DNA from: Lachnospiraceae bacterium
GTDB taxonomy: Bacteria > Bacillota > Clostridia > Lachnospirales > Lachnospiraceae
Direction of reading: 5' to 3'
NCBI GenBank assembly: GCA_029100405.1
Contig: JAQXPG010000125.1
Coordinates: 1-56,576, forward strand
Length of the DNA stretch: 56,576 bases
The notes under the pieces are model-generated. The model did not search any database, was not told the DNA's origin, and worked only from the letters and a program-made list of their open reading frames with translations. The position numbers and the translations under genes are program-made. Positions 26,184-36,221 of the stretch are shown here, one piece after another. Position 1 is the first letter of the stretch; every line of letters starts with the position of its first letter.

Positions 26184-29081
26184 TCAGATCACCCATTTCC
26201 CCGTTTTCGGATCCAGGTGAAGGCAGGTGTCCTGACTGTAGTTATCATCTACAGAAAAAATCGATGCAAGTTGTTCTGTCAATGGCTGGTGGATATATTT
26301 TCGGTAAATTTCTTCCATACCCTTCCGCGCCTGCTGTAGGATTTCTTTCGGGACTTGATCCACAGAACCGTATCGCAAGCTCTCCAATCTTCCTCTCGCT
26401 CTCGCATAATCGAGGATCCCATTCTGAAGATCTTGTATGCCCTCTGAAGGTTTCGCTTCTTTCCGGTATTCCGGATCTCTTCCTCGAAAGCGAATCAACT
26501 GACCATAAGGAGCCTGGAGCACACTTTCAAGAAATAGCTGTGTCTCCTCAATATCCTTTATAAAATCCCCCGAGTTCTCCTTCTGCTCGGTCTCCTGATC
26601 CACTTCGCTTCTCAATGTTAGAGGGGATTCAGGGCCATACATTGAAGCGATCGGACAATGATTCTCTGCCAGCTTCTCATTTTTCTGAAAGACAGCAAGA
26701 TAAGCTGCAGCAACCGGTGACTCCAAAAGGCGACTCATCCAATACTGAATGGTGCCACTATAGCCGATATCCACAAGGAGAACTTTGTCCCGGTCTACAT
26801 TTGATGGAAACATTTGGTCAAGGTAGCCTAAATAACTTGTTCGTTCCTCCTTCGCATACGAAATCACCTCAGGGAATATTGCTCGAATCTTCTCGATCGT
26901 TTTCGAAAAGTCATCGTCACTTGCTCCCTTTTTGAAGTGGACCTGGCGGTCGGGAAAGTGCTCTGCCTTCTCCTGAGGGTATCCCAGTCGTGAAACCAGA
27001 AGATTTCGAAGCGATCCGTCATAATCTCGCCGGAGAATTTCCATAATATCCTCTTCCGTCCGAATTGCCGCTACAGAAACTGAACGGCGGGATGTCAAGA
27101 GGTAGCAGCTGGGCAGAGCCTGATCTCCAAATATGATCTGGTAGAGCTGGCGGAAGATATAACCCTCACGTGCCAGGAAGGCAATCATCTGCACTTCATT
27201 CTCCCGTGCTTTATTATGAATCCAGGTGATAAATTCATAAAAGAGAGGGCCAAAGGCAGTCCAGCCAAATGTATAGGAATCATGAAAACGAAACTGTCCA
27301 TCCGTAGAAAGGGCAAATGGACTATTGTAAGCGCCAAGATTACAGGTGAGTCCCTTCACAATGGACTGCATGATGGGGTCATTGATCTTGCTTTCACAGG
27401 CAGACTGACCATCGATTCTTTCCTCGTCCCTTGGATTCATGATCCAGCAGGTTTTCTCATTTCGGTCCGACAATTCCTGCCAATCCGACTGCAGATTATC
27501 CCCGACGTGAGCAAGATTCATACCCTGGTAGTCTGTAAGGACCTTCTCCCAGAGGCTTCCGTCATCCTTCCTGAGTCCCTCTTCACAGGAGATATAAAGG
27601 GCTTCATAACCTTGAATTCCATTCTTTGAAAGGATGTCTTCGATGATATCCTTTGGAAGATACATGTCACTGACCAGGATCAAGCGCTTCCCCTTTTTTC
27701 TCAACTGATTCCAGAGATCTACCATGTCGCGTCTCGGAGATAAAAGTTCTCTCTCCAGATCGATTTCTTCCTGAAGGTAGTGCTCCATTTCTGTCTCGGA
27801 CCAATGCATAGACTCCTTCAGGATGGAATAGATCTGTCGGATGGAGGTCTTGGCACCGAAGCTATGGTTGGCTTCGATTTCTGCAAGGATTCGTTTTTCT
27901 GCATCAAATCTATGATTCAACTGATTGGATTCTGCTCCGGAAACCCTGTTTGCTTCCCGCCTTCCTGGTTCTGCCTTTTCCATAAGCCAGAAAAGGTCAA
28001 CAGGATGATGCAATTCCCTGGTAAGCAGCGTATCGAAGATATCAAAGCTTATGACGTCATAGGCCATGAGATCCAGTTTCAGATTCGTCCTGTCCCTTCG
28101 AAAAACAGGCAGGAAGGCCTGCTTATCCCAGTCAACATGTACTTCCCGTCTGCCTGAGGATAGGATAGCATCGTGATATCCATTATAACGGCATACCTTT
28201 GAAACAGCTCTCTCCAGTACGTGAGCCAGGGTTCCATCGGTCTGGCTTGCTTCCGGATCAAAATCCGAATAGGTCAGATGACGGTTCCAAATCTGACGAA
28301 TGGCCTCATTTCTAATCAGGAAAAAACTTCCTGCCGGATAGAGAAATACCCCTGACGAAAAGGGTATTCCCAGGGATTCGAGAAAATTTCTTCCCTTTTC
28401 TTCATCTGACAGCCAACTATATGCTTCCGGTGCCATCCCTTCATAGCGCTCCGGATAAGCCAGGCCAATTTCCGGGTGGGTTTCCATCAGACGAATCAAA
28501 CGGGCGGCAGTCTCTTTGTCTCCTATCAGAGTTTGGACTGAGAACTGGCGCCAGTCTTCCTGTTCTTTTCCGGTATATAGAGATTTCTTGGAATGCAGAT
28601 GGAGAACATACTTATAGTCTTCCAGTTCCCTCCCAAAGAGGACATACATGGGGGCAATGTCTCTCCCGCGATTTTCTGTTGGCCGGATTTGAAGCTGATT
28701 TAAATGTGGAATTGCTCTACATTTCTCTGTGATTTCCTGCTGATGAACTGCGTTTTCACTTCCCCGATCCTGTATCGAAATAAAGAGATCAAAGGGAATT
28801 GAAATATTGGAAAGGGATCTTACAAATTCATCCAGGAGATCCTCATAATAGAGATGAAGTTGAACCGCCAAAAATTTCTCAGGCGGGTTCTCTAACGCCT
28901 GACAAGCTTCTCCATCCAGCTCGTTAAAGGTCAGCCGTATATCATCTCCTGGAATGACAAAAGAAGCCCGTCTCTCGGCGAGCTTCACTTTGACCTTATT
29001 CATAAATGCTGTTAGACCCTGGCGTCGAAGGATTTCCATGCCTCGGCGCAAGTGACGTAATTGATTCTTATTCATAAGCAT
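26184..29081 (-). CDS. RgpF-family protein fused to a HAD-like domain
   Basis: A 965-residue cytoplasmic protein. Residues about 50-310 match the rhamnan synthesis protein F domain: LAVQLHLYYEDLLDEFVRSL, then RPTENRGRDIAPMYVLFGRE, YKYVLHLHSKKSLYT and TDGTLAHVLERA. From about 345 a HAD-like domain follows: ISFDIFDTLLTREL (motif I), LILVSDMYLPKDII (motif II) and AHVGDNLQSDWQ (motif IV); the remaining 370 residues are a helical domain with LAREGYIFRQLY and LLVDIGYSGTIQYWM. RgpF-type proteins take part in rhamnan side-chain or backbone assembly. The HAD part keeps DxD and GDN, so it could be active. It overlaps wzt by 1 bp. Confidence 0.85.
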   Translation of the reverse strand: MLMNKNQLRHLRRGMEILRRQGLTAFMNKVKVKLAERRASFVIPGDDIRLTFNELDGEACQALENPPEKFLAVQLHLYYEDLLDEFVRSLSNISIPFDLFISIQDRGSENAVHQQEITEKCRAIPHLNQLQIRPTENRGRDIAPMYVLFGRELEDYKYVLHLHSKKSLYTGKEQEDWRQFSVQTLIGDKETAARLIRLMETHPEIGLAYPERYEGMAPEAYSWLSDEEKGRNFLESLGIPFSSGVFLYPAGSFFLIRNEAIRQIWNRHLTYSDFDPEASQTDGTLAHVLERAVSKVCRYNGYHDAILSSGRREVHVDWDKQAFLPVFRRDRTNLKLDLMAYDVISFDIFDTLLTRELHHPVDLFWLMEKAEPGRREANRVSGAESNQLNHRFDAEKRILAEIEANHSFGAKTSIRQIYSILKESMHWSETEMEHYLQEEIDLERELLSPRRDMVDLWNQLRKKGKRLILVSDMYLPKDIIEDILSKNGIQGYEALYISCEEGLRKDDGSLWEKVLTDYQGMNLAHVGDNLQSDWQELSDRNEKTCWIMNPRDEERIDGQSACESKINDPIMQSIVKGLTCNLGAYNSPFALSTDGQFRFHDSYTFGWTAFGPLFYEFITWIHNKARENEVQMIAFLAREGYIFRQLYQIIFGDQALPSCYLLTSRRSVSVAAIRTEEDIMEILRRDYDGSLRNLLVSRLGYPQEKAEHFPDRQVHFKKGASDDDFSKTIEKIRAIFPEVISYAKEERTSYLGYLDQMFPSNVDRDKVLLVDIGYSGTIQYWMSRLLESPVAAAYLAVFQKNEKLAENHCPIASMYGPESPLTLRSEVDQETEQKENSGDFIKDIEETQLFLESVLQAPYGQLIRFRGRDPEYRKEAKPSEGIQDLQNGILDYARARGRLESLRYGSVDQVPKEILQQARKGMEEIYRKYIHQPLTEQLASIFSVDDNYSQDTCLHLDPKTGKWVI

Positions 29082-30388
29082 TACTCTTTTTCGACCTTGA
29101 CATCTGAATGCATGTCATAAAATCCAACCGTATCCTTATCAGAAATTACAGTCAGGCTAATAACATCATACAGACGATGATAAACCACAAAGTCTACACC
29201 ATCAAATCCAGTGCAGCTGACAGAAAGAAGATATGTTCCACTCTGCAGACTCATGACTTGTTGAAATGTACATACATATGTCTCTCCAGCCTTTGCCGTG
29301 AAGAGATTTTTCTTTTCCAACATCGTGTTGGTACCAGTTATTGCTACTCCCTGTCTATTTTTAATAGTGAAAGTAAAAATCGGATTTTCTATTTCCTGAT
29401 TAAAGTGGATCTTCGTCTTTATGGCAAAGACTGTATCCTTCACCAAATTATTTGTGATGTTACCATCCTGGTCTACAACTGCAAAATCAACGATTTCAGC
29501 ATCTCCTGACCCATACTCATTCAGCTTCGGATTGATTTCAAATGCATCTCTCCACAATCTTCCCTGATGTGTCTTTTGTATGAGACCACTGTTTCTCTTG
29601 CTACGTCCTGCCGTATCAGTTTCTCCTCGAAGCACAGCTTCAACATCAACCTGATTCACCAGAATTCGCTTATATAAATCAATAATATCCTTAGGAATAC
29701 CCTCAGCTACTTTCCGTCCATGATCCAAAAGAATAACCCTGTCACAATACCTGGCAATAGAACCCAAATCATGACTTACAAACAGAACCGTCTTCCCCTC
29801 ATTTCGAAATTCTTCAAATTTCTTATAGCACTTGGATTGAAAAAAAACATCTCCTACCGAAAGTGCCTCGTCAACAATAAGAATCTCCGGATCTATATTG
29901 ATTGCAACGGCAAAGGCCAGTCGGATAAACATACCGGAAGAATATGTTTTGACAGGCTGATATACAAAATCTCCTATATCTGCAAAGTCAAGGATATCTT
30001 GAAGCTTTTCATCTACCTCTTCTTTCGTATATCCCATCATTGTGCCGTTCAGATATACATTTTCAATTCCTGTATATTCCTGATTGAAACCAGCGCCTAA
30101 TTCCAACAATGCGGAGATACGACCATTAATTTCCACATCACCGGAAGTCGGAGTAAGTACTCCGGTAATAATTTTTAAAATAGTTGATTTTCCGGCTCCG
30201 TTGGTACCAATAATCCCGACAGTCTCACCTGTGTTAACATCGAACGAAAGATTTTTCAGAGCATAGTGCTCTCGATATCTTTTTTTATTACCAATGCCAA
30301 AAGCATCCAGAACCCTATCACGATTCCTATTATAAAGTTTATACATCTTTGTGACATTTTTTACACTGATGGCGTATTTTTCGTTCAT
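29081..30388 (-). CDS. wzt: Polysaccharide ABC exporter ATPase with C-terminal glycan-binding domain
   Basis: A 435-residue ATPase of the Wzt/TagH type. Walker A is GTNGAGKST (61-69), then the signature YSSGMFIRLAFA, Walker B ILIVDEALSVGD and VSHD. From about residue 275 a beta-rich domain follows (EYGSGDAEIVDFAVVDQDGN, FTFTIKNRQGVAITGTNT, TYVCTFQQVMSLQSGTYLL), matching Wzt_C. In Escherichia coli O9a this domain recognises the capped chain end. Its presence suggests export of a finished, end-modified polymer, and the WbdD-like gene lies in the same operon. Confidence 0.93.
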   Translation of the reverse strand: MNEKYAISVKNVTKMYKLYNRNRDRVLDAFGIGNKKRYREHYALKNLSFDVNTGETVGIIGTNGAGKSTILKIITGVLTPTSGDVEINGRISALLELGAGFNQEYTGIENVYLNGTMMGYTKEEVDEKLQDILDFADIGDFVYQPVKTYSSGMFIRLAFAVAINIDPEILIVDEALSVGDVFFQSKCYKKFEEFRNEGKTVLFVSHDLGSIARYCDRVILLDHGRKVAEGIPKDIIDLYKRILVNQVDVEAVLRGETDTAGRSKRNSGLIQKTHQGRLWRDAFEINPKLNEYGSGDAEIVDFAVVDQDGNITNNLVKDTVFAIKTKIHFNQEIENPIFTFTIKNRQGVAITGTNTMLEKKNLFTAKAGETYVCTFQQVMSLQSGTYLLSVSCTGFDGVDFVVYHRLYDVISLTVISDKDTVGFYDMHSDVKVEKE

Positions 30389-30394
30389 ATAACC

Positions 30395-31219
30395 TCACAA
30401 AACATCTGAAAACTGACTTTGTAGTTTCTTAAACACCCAGTTTCCCAGCAAGCAAACCACAATTGTTACACCCCAGAAATAGAGATTTATTATTCCACGA
30501 TTCCAGAACCAAAAATGATCAATGAGAGCATCTCTATATCCGGATACTATGTAATAGAGAGGGTTCAATTTCAAAATCAGTAATACCGCACCATGTAGCC
30601 TTCCAGATTCAACCATACCGTCGATATTCCACATAATCGGTGTCATCCATACAACAATTTGGAGAAGAATATTTACAATTTGAGATAGATCTCGAAAAAA
30701 GACCACAATGGCACTTGTAATATAGATGATTCCGGCAGTATAAACAATCATCGCTGCTGTGTAATAAAATACCTGCAACGCATATATTCCGGGCATAAAT
30801 CCTGATACTGCAAAAAATACCAATGTAAATCCTATAAAAAATAAATGGACAAAGAGCGCTGATGTCATTTTAACCAACGGCAGAATATCAATTTGGAACA
30901 CTACTTTTTTTACCAGATAAGTATATTCCAACATGGCATTTGTTCCACTGGATACTGCCTCAGAGAAAAAGAACCAAGGCACCATTCCGGCTGTAAGCCA
31001 CAAGACATACGGCGCTGTGATTCCAGCCTTTGTTGTCTGACCTCCGATATTCAACGCCTTGGCAAAGACAAACCAATAGACAAGTATGGTTACAATAGGC
31101 TGTACAAACGCCCACACAATGCCAAGGTAGGAACCGGCAAATCGTTTTTTGAAGTCATTTTTTCCAAGATTCCAAATTAATTTCTTGTTTTTCAAAATGT
31201 CTGTAATAATCATAGACAT
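30395..31219 (-). CDS. wzm: Polysaccharide ABC exporter permease
   Basis: A 274-residue ABC-2 type permease with six helices. NDFKKRFAGSYLGIVWAFVQ at about residues 20-39 is the conserved TagG/RfbA/Wzm opening. It also has VPWFFFSEAVSSGTNAMLEY and RDLSQIVNILLQIVVWMTPI. It pairs with the ATPase 6 bp downstream to export the block C polymer. Confidence 0.93.
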   Translation of the reverse strand: MSMIITDILKNKKLIWNLGKNDFKKRFAGSYLGIVWAFVQPIVTILVYWFVFAKALNIGGQTTKAGITAPYVLWLTAGMVPWFFFSEAVSSGTNAMLEYTYLVKKVVFQIDILPLVKMTSALFVHLFFIGFTLVFFAVSGFMPGIYALQVFYYTAAMIVYTAGIIYITSAIVVFFRDLSQIVNILLQIVVWMTPIMWNIDGMVESGRLHGAVLLILKLNPLYYIVSGYRDALIDHFWFWNRGIINLYFWGVTIVVCLLGNWVFKKLQSQFSDVL

Positions 31220-31228
31220 CTCCTAGGG

Positions 31229-32254
31229 TCAAATATATTCATTCTTTTCATGGTATATAGTCTTCAGTTTAGCATGAAATTGAAAAAGTGCCCATGAGAA
31301 AAACATAATAAGTAATACACAAATCAGAAATATCGCACAGCTTGCTTTTCTGCTTGCATTATTCAAATCAAAACGCCTGATTACCTCGTAAATGATGAAA
31401 TGATGAACCAGAAAACATGCATAGGAATATTTTCCGATCACTTTACAGAAATTCCGAAAAGGATCCCATTTCAGATATCCACTCAACCAGGTCAAAATCA
31501 AAAACGATGCAATTCCCACATAGAAAGTCTGTATATTATTATGGATCACCGTAGGCTTAATAAGTGTATTCGCTATAAGAACAATAATTGACAGGAGAAG
31601 GACTTTCCAATCTACCTTCTTGATATATTTCTCAAACAGCATGCCAAACATAAATTCCGGAACTCTTGCAAATAAACCAATCGATTTTCCGAAAGTAAAT
31701 GTCGAAACCAAGGCTAAAATAATAGCCAGTAAAAATGCTACTCTTGGCATTCTCTGTACTCCTATCCGAAGCAAAGGGAAAATGCAATACATCATGATGA
31801 TAACCGCAATGAACCATTCTCCGACCAGACACGGAGCAGAAATTCCGTAATTGGCGAGATAAGAATCAATCCCAAGAAAAGAAAATAATAACGTTTTAGG
31901 AGAGAGCCCTCCTAATAATGTTCCACGCATAAAGTAAGTATATGCAGCGGCACAAAGATATGCAATCCAATACATCGGATAAATACCAAGAAACCTTTTT
32001 TTATAAAAGTCTCTTGCAGCAAATCTCTGGTCATAAACATACATTAATGAAGCACCGGAAATAATAAAGAATAGGGATACTCCAAAAGCTCCAATATAAA
32101 TATTAGCAACACGCAGTGTGATGATTGCGTTTTCCGGTTTTGGCTGTACCACATTATAAATCCATATAGCATTATAATGTGTCAATATAATTGCAATCGT
32201 AGCAATCGCACGGATAAAGTCCAAATAAAATAATCTGGGTCTTTTACTTGCCAT
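31229..32254 (-). CDS. Acyltransferase family 3 membrane protein
   Basis: An O-acyltransferase of about 341 residues. I set the start at ATG 32252-32254, preceded by GGAG eight bases away; a longer frame begins at 32299 inside the upstream gene. The protein opens RLFYLDFIRAIATIAIILTH with the essential His of the first helix, then LFFIISGASLMYVYDQRF, and about ten helices. It probably acylates the rhamnan-like polymer of block C. It overlaps the RgpF gene by 11 bp. Confidence 0.87.
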   Translation of the reverse strand: MASKRPRLFYLDFIRAIATIAIILTHYNAIWIYNVVQPKPENAIITLRVANIYIGAFGVSLFFIISGASLMYVYDQRFAARDFYKKRFLGIYPMYWIAYLCAAAYTYFMRGTLLGGLSPKTLLFSFLGIDSYLANYGISAPCLVGEWFIAVIIMMYCIFPLLRIGVQRMPRVAFLLAIILALVSTFTFGKSIGLFARVPEFMFGMLFEKYIKKVDWKVLLLSIIVLIANTLIKPTVIHNNIQTFYVGIASFLILTWLSGYLKWDPFRNFCKVIGKYSYACFLVHHFIIYEVIRRFDLNNASRKASCAIFLICVLLIMFFSWALFQFHAKLKTIYHEKNEYI

Positions 32255-34148
32255 GTTTTCTTCTCCAATATCTCTTGATAGTGTCCCATCCTCTCCCATT
32301 CTTCACTTCCCGATAGAAATGAAGCAGCTTTTTGTCATGTGGATGTCTGCGTACAACCTCATAGGAGGATGACATATGAGCTCTTGTATCATTCCAACTT
32401 CCGGCATCGCCTCCCTCAAAGAAAATAATCTTATTCAATTCATGCAGCATAAAGTTCAAATTAGTAACTTCCATGGCAGATCCTGTATCTGTCATAATCC
32501 ATCCGGAATAATAGCCCGCACTTTGCGCTGCAAATGGATAAATTCGTTCAATGGCATGAAGAAGTGTGCCATCATCTGCTAGAGGTTCCTTAGGGAAATC
32601 GTCATATGTCCAGGTTTTATGAGCGAAGATCGGACGGATTGCTTCCGTTCTTGCCCAAAAGTATGAACCTAGTGGAGCAATCGGTTCACAATCCGGCCGG
32701 ATCGGTGCAGTGATTTTCAAATTCTTCATCAAATCAACTGTATTCTGATAGTTTAATCCCCATTCCAAACCTAAAGTAATGTAATAATCAGCATGGTTAG
32801 GTGGTGGTGGCATGAGAATACCGGCTCTGGGATTTTTATGGAAAGTATCTATAATATTAGAGACATATATGGAATTTCCCAAAACATTCTCAAAGCATTT
32901 ATAAGCAAAGGATAGTCCAACACTACCCGGCTTTACCTGTCCAGCTTTCTTATCATGAACATGGCAAATGATATCATACTCATCAAGGTGTTTTTGTACT
33001 TCCACAAGGAACGGTCCAATGTCCCTGCCAGAATTCGGAACTACCTTAACTTCAAGTTTATGGCAAGGAATGGTTCCAAACTTCTTCTCAATTTCATCCT
33101 TCTGTTCGTCAGTGTTTGTCGTAACATAGATATCTGCATTTTCCGGCATGGACGCTGCATAGTGTCTGCACTGATCAATTGTGTCCTTAAAATAGATGTG
33201 CATGAACAATGCAATGCGATCCTGCTTACCTGCATCTTTTGTTTTTTCAATATCGGATGGGAGAAAATAGTTCCAATGAAGATTTCTCTTTAAAATAGCC
33301 ATATTCTCCAGACGAAGAATATTTTCCCAAATGAGATTCAAATCATAGTTTGTATGATCCTTAAGATACTTCCATAGTTCAAAAGCTGCTTCGCCCGTTG
33401 ATTCATTTAGGACTACATTATAATCCTGCATAAATGTTCTACGTTTAAAAATCGGCGAATGATACTTTTCAATCATTTCCTTAGGCATGGATACGATTGG
33501 TTGATAAGTATAGCTCTTGTACTCCTCTGCATCCAAATATACACCCCAGCGATATCCCAAATCTTCGAAGGTCTTGGTAAACTGCGTCTCATATCTGCTG
33601 ATTGAATCCAAGTATCCGTGAATCATCGGCATGTTTTTCCAATATTCTATGAAATCTTTTGTACCTGCCAGACTTCTACGAATAACAATAAAATACGACT
33701 GGATGTGATTCGGAATATATCCATCCTTCATAGTTCCAAACGGGTCAAAATCTGTTTGATAGAATTCAGAAATGCCCCAAAAGTCCAATTCCTTTGCAGT
33801 CATTGATTGAAACATCTCAGAAAAAGGATAGACTGGTCCCATCATTGTATGATTAAACATAACCACCTCATCGAAATCTACCAGGTGGTCATATCCCACA
33901 TATTCTAAAGCAGTCTTATAAGCCCATACATCCAATCCTTCATTTTCTCGAACAAGAATTTCGTTCGAAAACCGATTTAAAATATCACGTCCTCTATCCG
34001 TCAATTTTCCATTCACTACAACAACAAGGCGTTCCAGATTTTTACACAAATCGTCCAGCATCACTGGAATGTAACGATCTACAATACCGTCTCGGTCATA
34101 GAAGAAAAAGATTCCTAACCTTTTCATTCCCATCCCACATTTCCACAT
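32244..34148 (-). CDS. Rhamnan synthesis F (RgpF) family glycosyltransferase
   Basis: A protein of about 630 residues. The N-terminal RLGIFFFYDRDGIVDRYIPV and VVVVNGKL, then NEGLDVWAYKTALEYVGYDH, are classic RgpF features. A second, related unit follows from about residue 295: RIALFMHIYFKDTIDQCRHY, PNSGRDIGPFLVEV, DIICHVHDKKAG and DDGTLLHAIERIYP. The frame opens at 34148, one base after the upstream stop; Met6 or Met8 (MKRLGIFF) may be the true start. RgpF enzymes act in L-rhamnose polymer assembly, so this supports a rhamnan-like product. Confidence 0.9.
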   Translation of the reverse strand: MWKCGMGMKRLGIFFFYDRDGIVDRYIPVMLDDLCKNLERLVVVVNGKLTDRGRDILNRFSNEILVRENEGLDVWAYKTALEYVGYDHLVDFDEVVMFNHTMMGPVYPFSEMFQSMTAKELDFWGISEFYQTDFDPFGTMKDGYIPNHIQSYFIVIRRSLAGTKDFIEYWKNMPMIHGYLDSISRYETQFTKTFEDLGYRWGVYLDAEEYKSYTYQPIVSMPKEMIEKYHSPIFKRRTFMQDYNVVLNESTGEAAFELWKYLKDHTNYDLNLIWENILRLENMAILKRNLHWNYFLPSDIEKTKDAGKQDRIALFMHIYFKDTIDQCRHYAASMPENADIYVTTNTDEQKDEIEKKFGTIPCHKLEVKVVPNSGRDIGPFLVEVQKHLDEYDIICHVHDKKAGQVKPGSVGLSFAYKCFENVLGNSIYVSNIIDTFHKNPRAGILMPPPPNHADYYITLGLEWGLNYQNTVDLMKNLKITAPIRPDCEPIAPLGSYFWARTEAIRPIFAHKTWTYDDFPKEPLADDGTLLHAIERIYPFAAQSAGYYSGWIMTDTGSAMEVTNLNFMLHELNKIIFFEGGDAGSWNDTRAHMSSSYEVVRRHPHDKKLLHFYREVKNGRGWDTIKRYWRRKHGK

Positions 34149-36221
34149 CTATAAGTATCTCTGTATAATTCCTGTCAACTGTTCCTCTTCAAGTATATCC
34201 GCTTCCGCTTTGGGGATATCAATAAACTCTCGTTCCGTGATCAAAAGGTCATAACGATAAACCACCTCTATGAACTTCATATCTTTCTTAATTGAAATTC
34301 TGATTTGTGGATCATTTCCTGGAGATAAGTATAGTGTTTTTGCAATTTTTCTTAATCCATCCGAATAGAATGGTACACGTTTTCCATTTTGGTCAATAAT
34401 ATGAACCAGGCTTAAGACTCCAGGCATAGACGCCGGATCAAAGCGTAACTCTCTTGTTCCCTCCGGCCACGTCAGATGTAACTTGTAGAATTCCTCCAGT
34501 TTTGTCGGATATACTGGTTTAATATTCTCAAAATAATATCCGATTCCAAAATCAAAGTTTACCTCCGCTTGAACCTTCTGCCTCCGCTCAGACAGTCTTT
34601 CTGCCCAGGCTTTCTGGCCCATAGCATTATGATAAATGTTTTCCAACAGGTAATTTGTCTTCTGATATTCCGGTTCACTCTCAAGATGATCTCTCCCTGA
34701 AACAAACCGTTGGAAAGACTCTTCCATCTTTTGATAGACTTCCGTCCAGCCACTAGGAATACCCAATAACTGGTAAAGCCGTTCTCCAAGTAATTCTCTT
34801 CTAAATCCTCGATAACTCAAATAATAATGAATACATCGTGCCTTAATATAATCCCATGGAATCAGGAAGTCAAAAGTCCACTCATAGTCAGCAATCTGAT
34901 AACCACCACCATTCTCTATATAGATATTGTCAAATATACAATCTACATTACTTACCGGCAGAGACTTTCCAAACTCTTGGTGGTAATCACCGAAAACTTC
35001 TATAAACTCTTCCGATTTCCGGAAATCTACCAGACCCTGAATTTTTTCTATAGATTGAAAGACCTTTTGAATCAAATCTACAGCTTGAGTTATCTCCCCC
35101 TGATTCAGCATAGAATCAACATATTCTGAAAGACTTACACTATCTATGAAGTCCAAAGAAATCCCTTTCCCCGGAATGTCTACGCATTTGTTATAAGAAA
35201 TTGGGCTGTCTTTATAGATGTTACTGAGCTTTTGATAATTCTTATAAATGCTATGGATAAAAGGCCCTGCCTGATTAGAATATGCCTCTTTTGTCACCAA
35301 CTGATTCCTAACCTTTGTCACAGAGCGAAATTTTTCATCTCTTTGATCTGAAAAATGTACATAATCTATACTTCGGATATCTGAATTAATCTCTTTTGTA
35401 ACTGCAAAAATACAGCTATCAAAATATCTAACCAAGTCTCCATTTTCAACCAAGACATCCGTAAAGTCACTTTGATTCATCAATTGGATTCTATCCTTGC
35501 GAAAATCTGCCTTATTCCCAAAATTAAAGCCAAGTTTCGGCAAGTGTTGATCTGTATAGATATCTTTTACGAAAACCTGATCAGGATATGGATAAAATTT
35601 TCTATACTTCAGCTTTAAATCATCCGCAATTATTTTTTCCATTTCTTCTATGGAAAAGCCAATTCGATCGTCTAATTGATTCCTAGCCTCAACCACATGA
35701 TTTGTGATATAGACTTCTTGCACATCTCTTTCAATCCATTTAGACAAGCCAAGTCGATTATCCATAATCAGAAACAGAATTCCCTGAAACTGGAGACGGC
35801 CTGTTAAATACAATATCTGATGTTTTATCTCTTCTACGGTTAGAGTGTTGTCTACATGAAATATAATTTTATCAAATCTTGCTAAAGAGAACCGTTCTTC
35901 ATCCAATTCTCTCATTGAGCGCAGAACCACTGCCTTCCCATGGCATCGTTCATCAACAATGTCTTGTTTCATGTCCGGTTTCAGCACACAAAAAAGAGAG
36001 TCGACATGCGAGGAAAGCCATTCTGTAAGCTCACCATATTCCACATTTACTTCCAATACCGAATCTTTTGCTTTGAAAGGCATCCATGAGATCAGATTGG
36101 TCCGATGCGAGGAAAAGATGTAAAGAAGCTCTGGGCTTTTTAATTCCCTCAGTTTTCTTCTTCTTTCCTCTTCTGTTGCCCCCGCTAAACTCAAAAGAAG
36201 CTCTTGAGAATCCGCCATCAT
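34149..36221 (-). CDS. WbdD-like protein: degenerate methyltransferase plus kinase-like domain
   Basis: A 690-residue cytoplasmic protein. Residues about 30-215 look like a class I methyltransferase, but motif I reads VLEVNVEYGELTEWL, where the usual G-x-G-x-G is lost. Residues about 225-545 resemble an APH/RIO-type kinase: YVHFSDQRDEKFRSVTKVR, VTKEAYSN (candidate ATP-binding Lys), GISLDFIDSVSLSEYVDSML as hinge, NVDCIFDNIYIE (catalytic Asp and Asn) and IADYEWTF (metal Asp). WbdD of E. coli O8/O9a joins the same two domains and caps the polymannan chain for Wzt. The operon here has Wzt_C, so a chain-end kinase is plausible. Homology to WbdD is inferred from domain order, not alignment. Confidence 0.65.
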   Translation of the reverse strand: MMADSQELLLSLAGATEEERRRKLRELKSPELLYIFSSHRTNLISWMPFKAKDSVLEVNVEYGELTEWLSSHVDSLFCVLKPDMKQDIVDERCHGKAVVLRSMRELDEERFSLARFDKIIFHVDNTLTVEEIKHQILYLTGRLQFQGILFLIMDNRLGLSKWIERDVQEVYITNHVVEARNQLDDRIGFSIEEMEKIIADDLKLKYRKFYPYPDQVFVKDIYTDQHLPKLGFNFGNKADFRKDRIQLMNQSDFTDVLVENGDLVRYFDSCIFAVTKEINSDIRSIDYVHFSDQRDEKFRSVTKVRNQLVTKEAYSNQAGPFIHSIYKNYQKLSNIYKDSPISYNKCVDIPGKGISLDFIDSVSLSEYVDSMLNQGEITQAVDLIQKVFQSIEKIQGLVDFRKSEEFIEVFGDYHQEFGKSLPVSNVDCIFDNIYIENGGGYQIADYEWTFDFLIPWDYIKARCIHYYLSYRGFRRELLGERLYQLLGIPSGWTEVYQKMEESFQRFVSGRDHLESEPEYQKTNYLLENIYHNAMGQKAWAERLSERRQKVQAEVNFDFGIGYYFENIKPVYPTKLEEFYKLHLTWPEGTRELRFDPASMPGVLSLVHIIDQNGKRVPFYSDGLRKIAKTLYLSPGNDPQIRISIKKDMKFIEVVYRYDLLITEREFIDIPKAEADILEEEQLTGIIQRYL

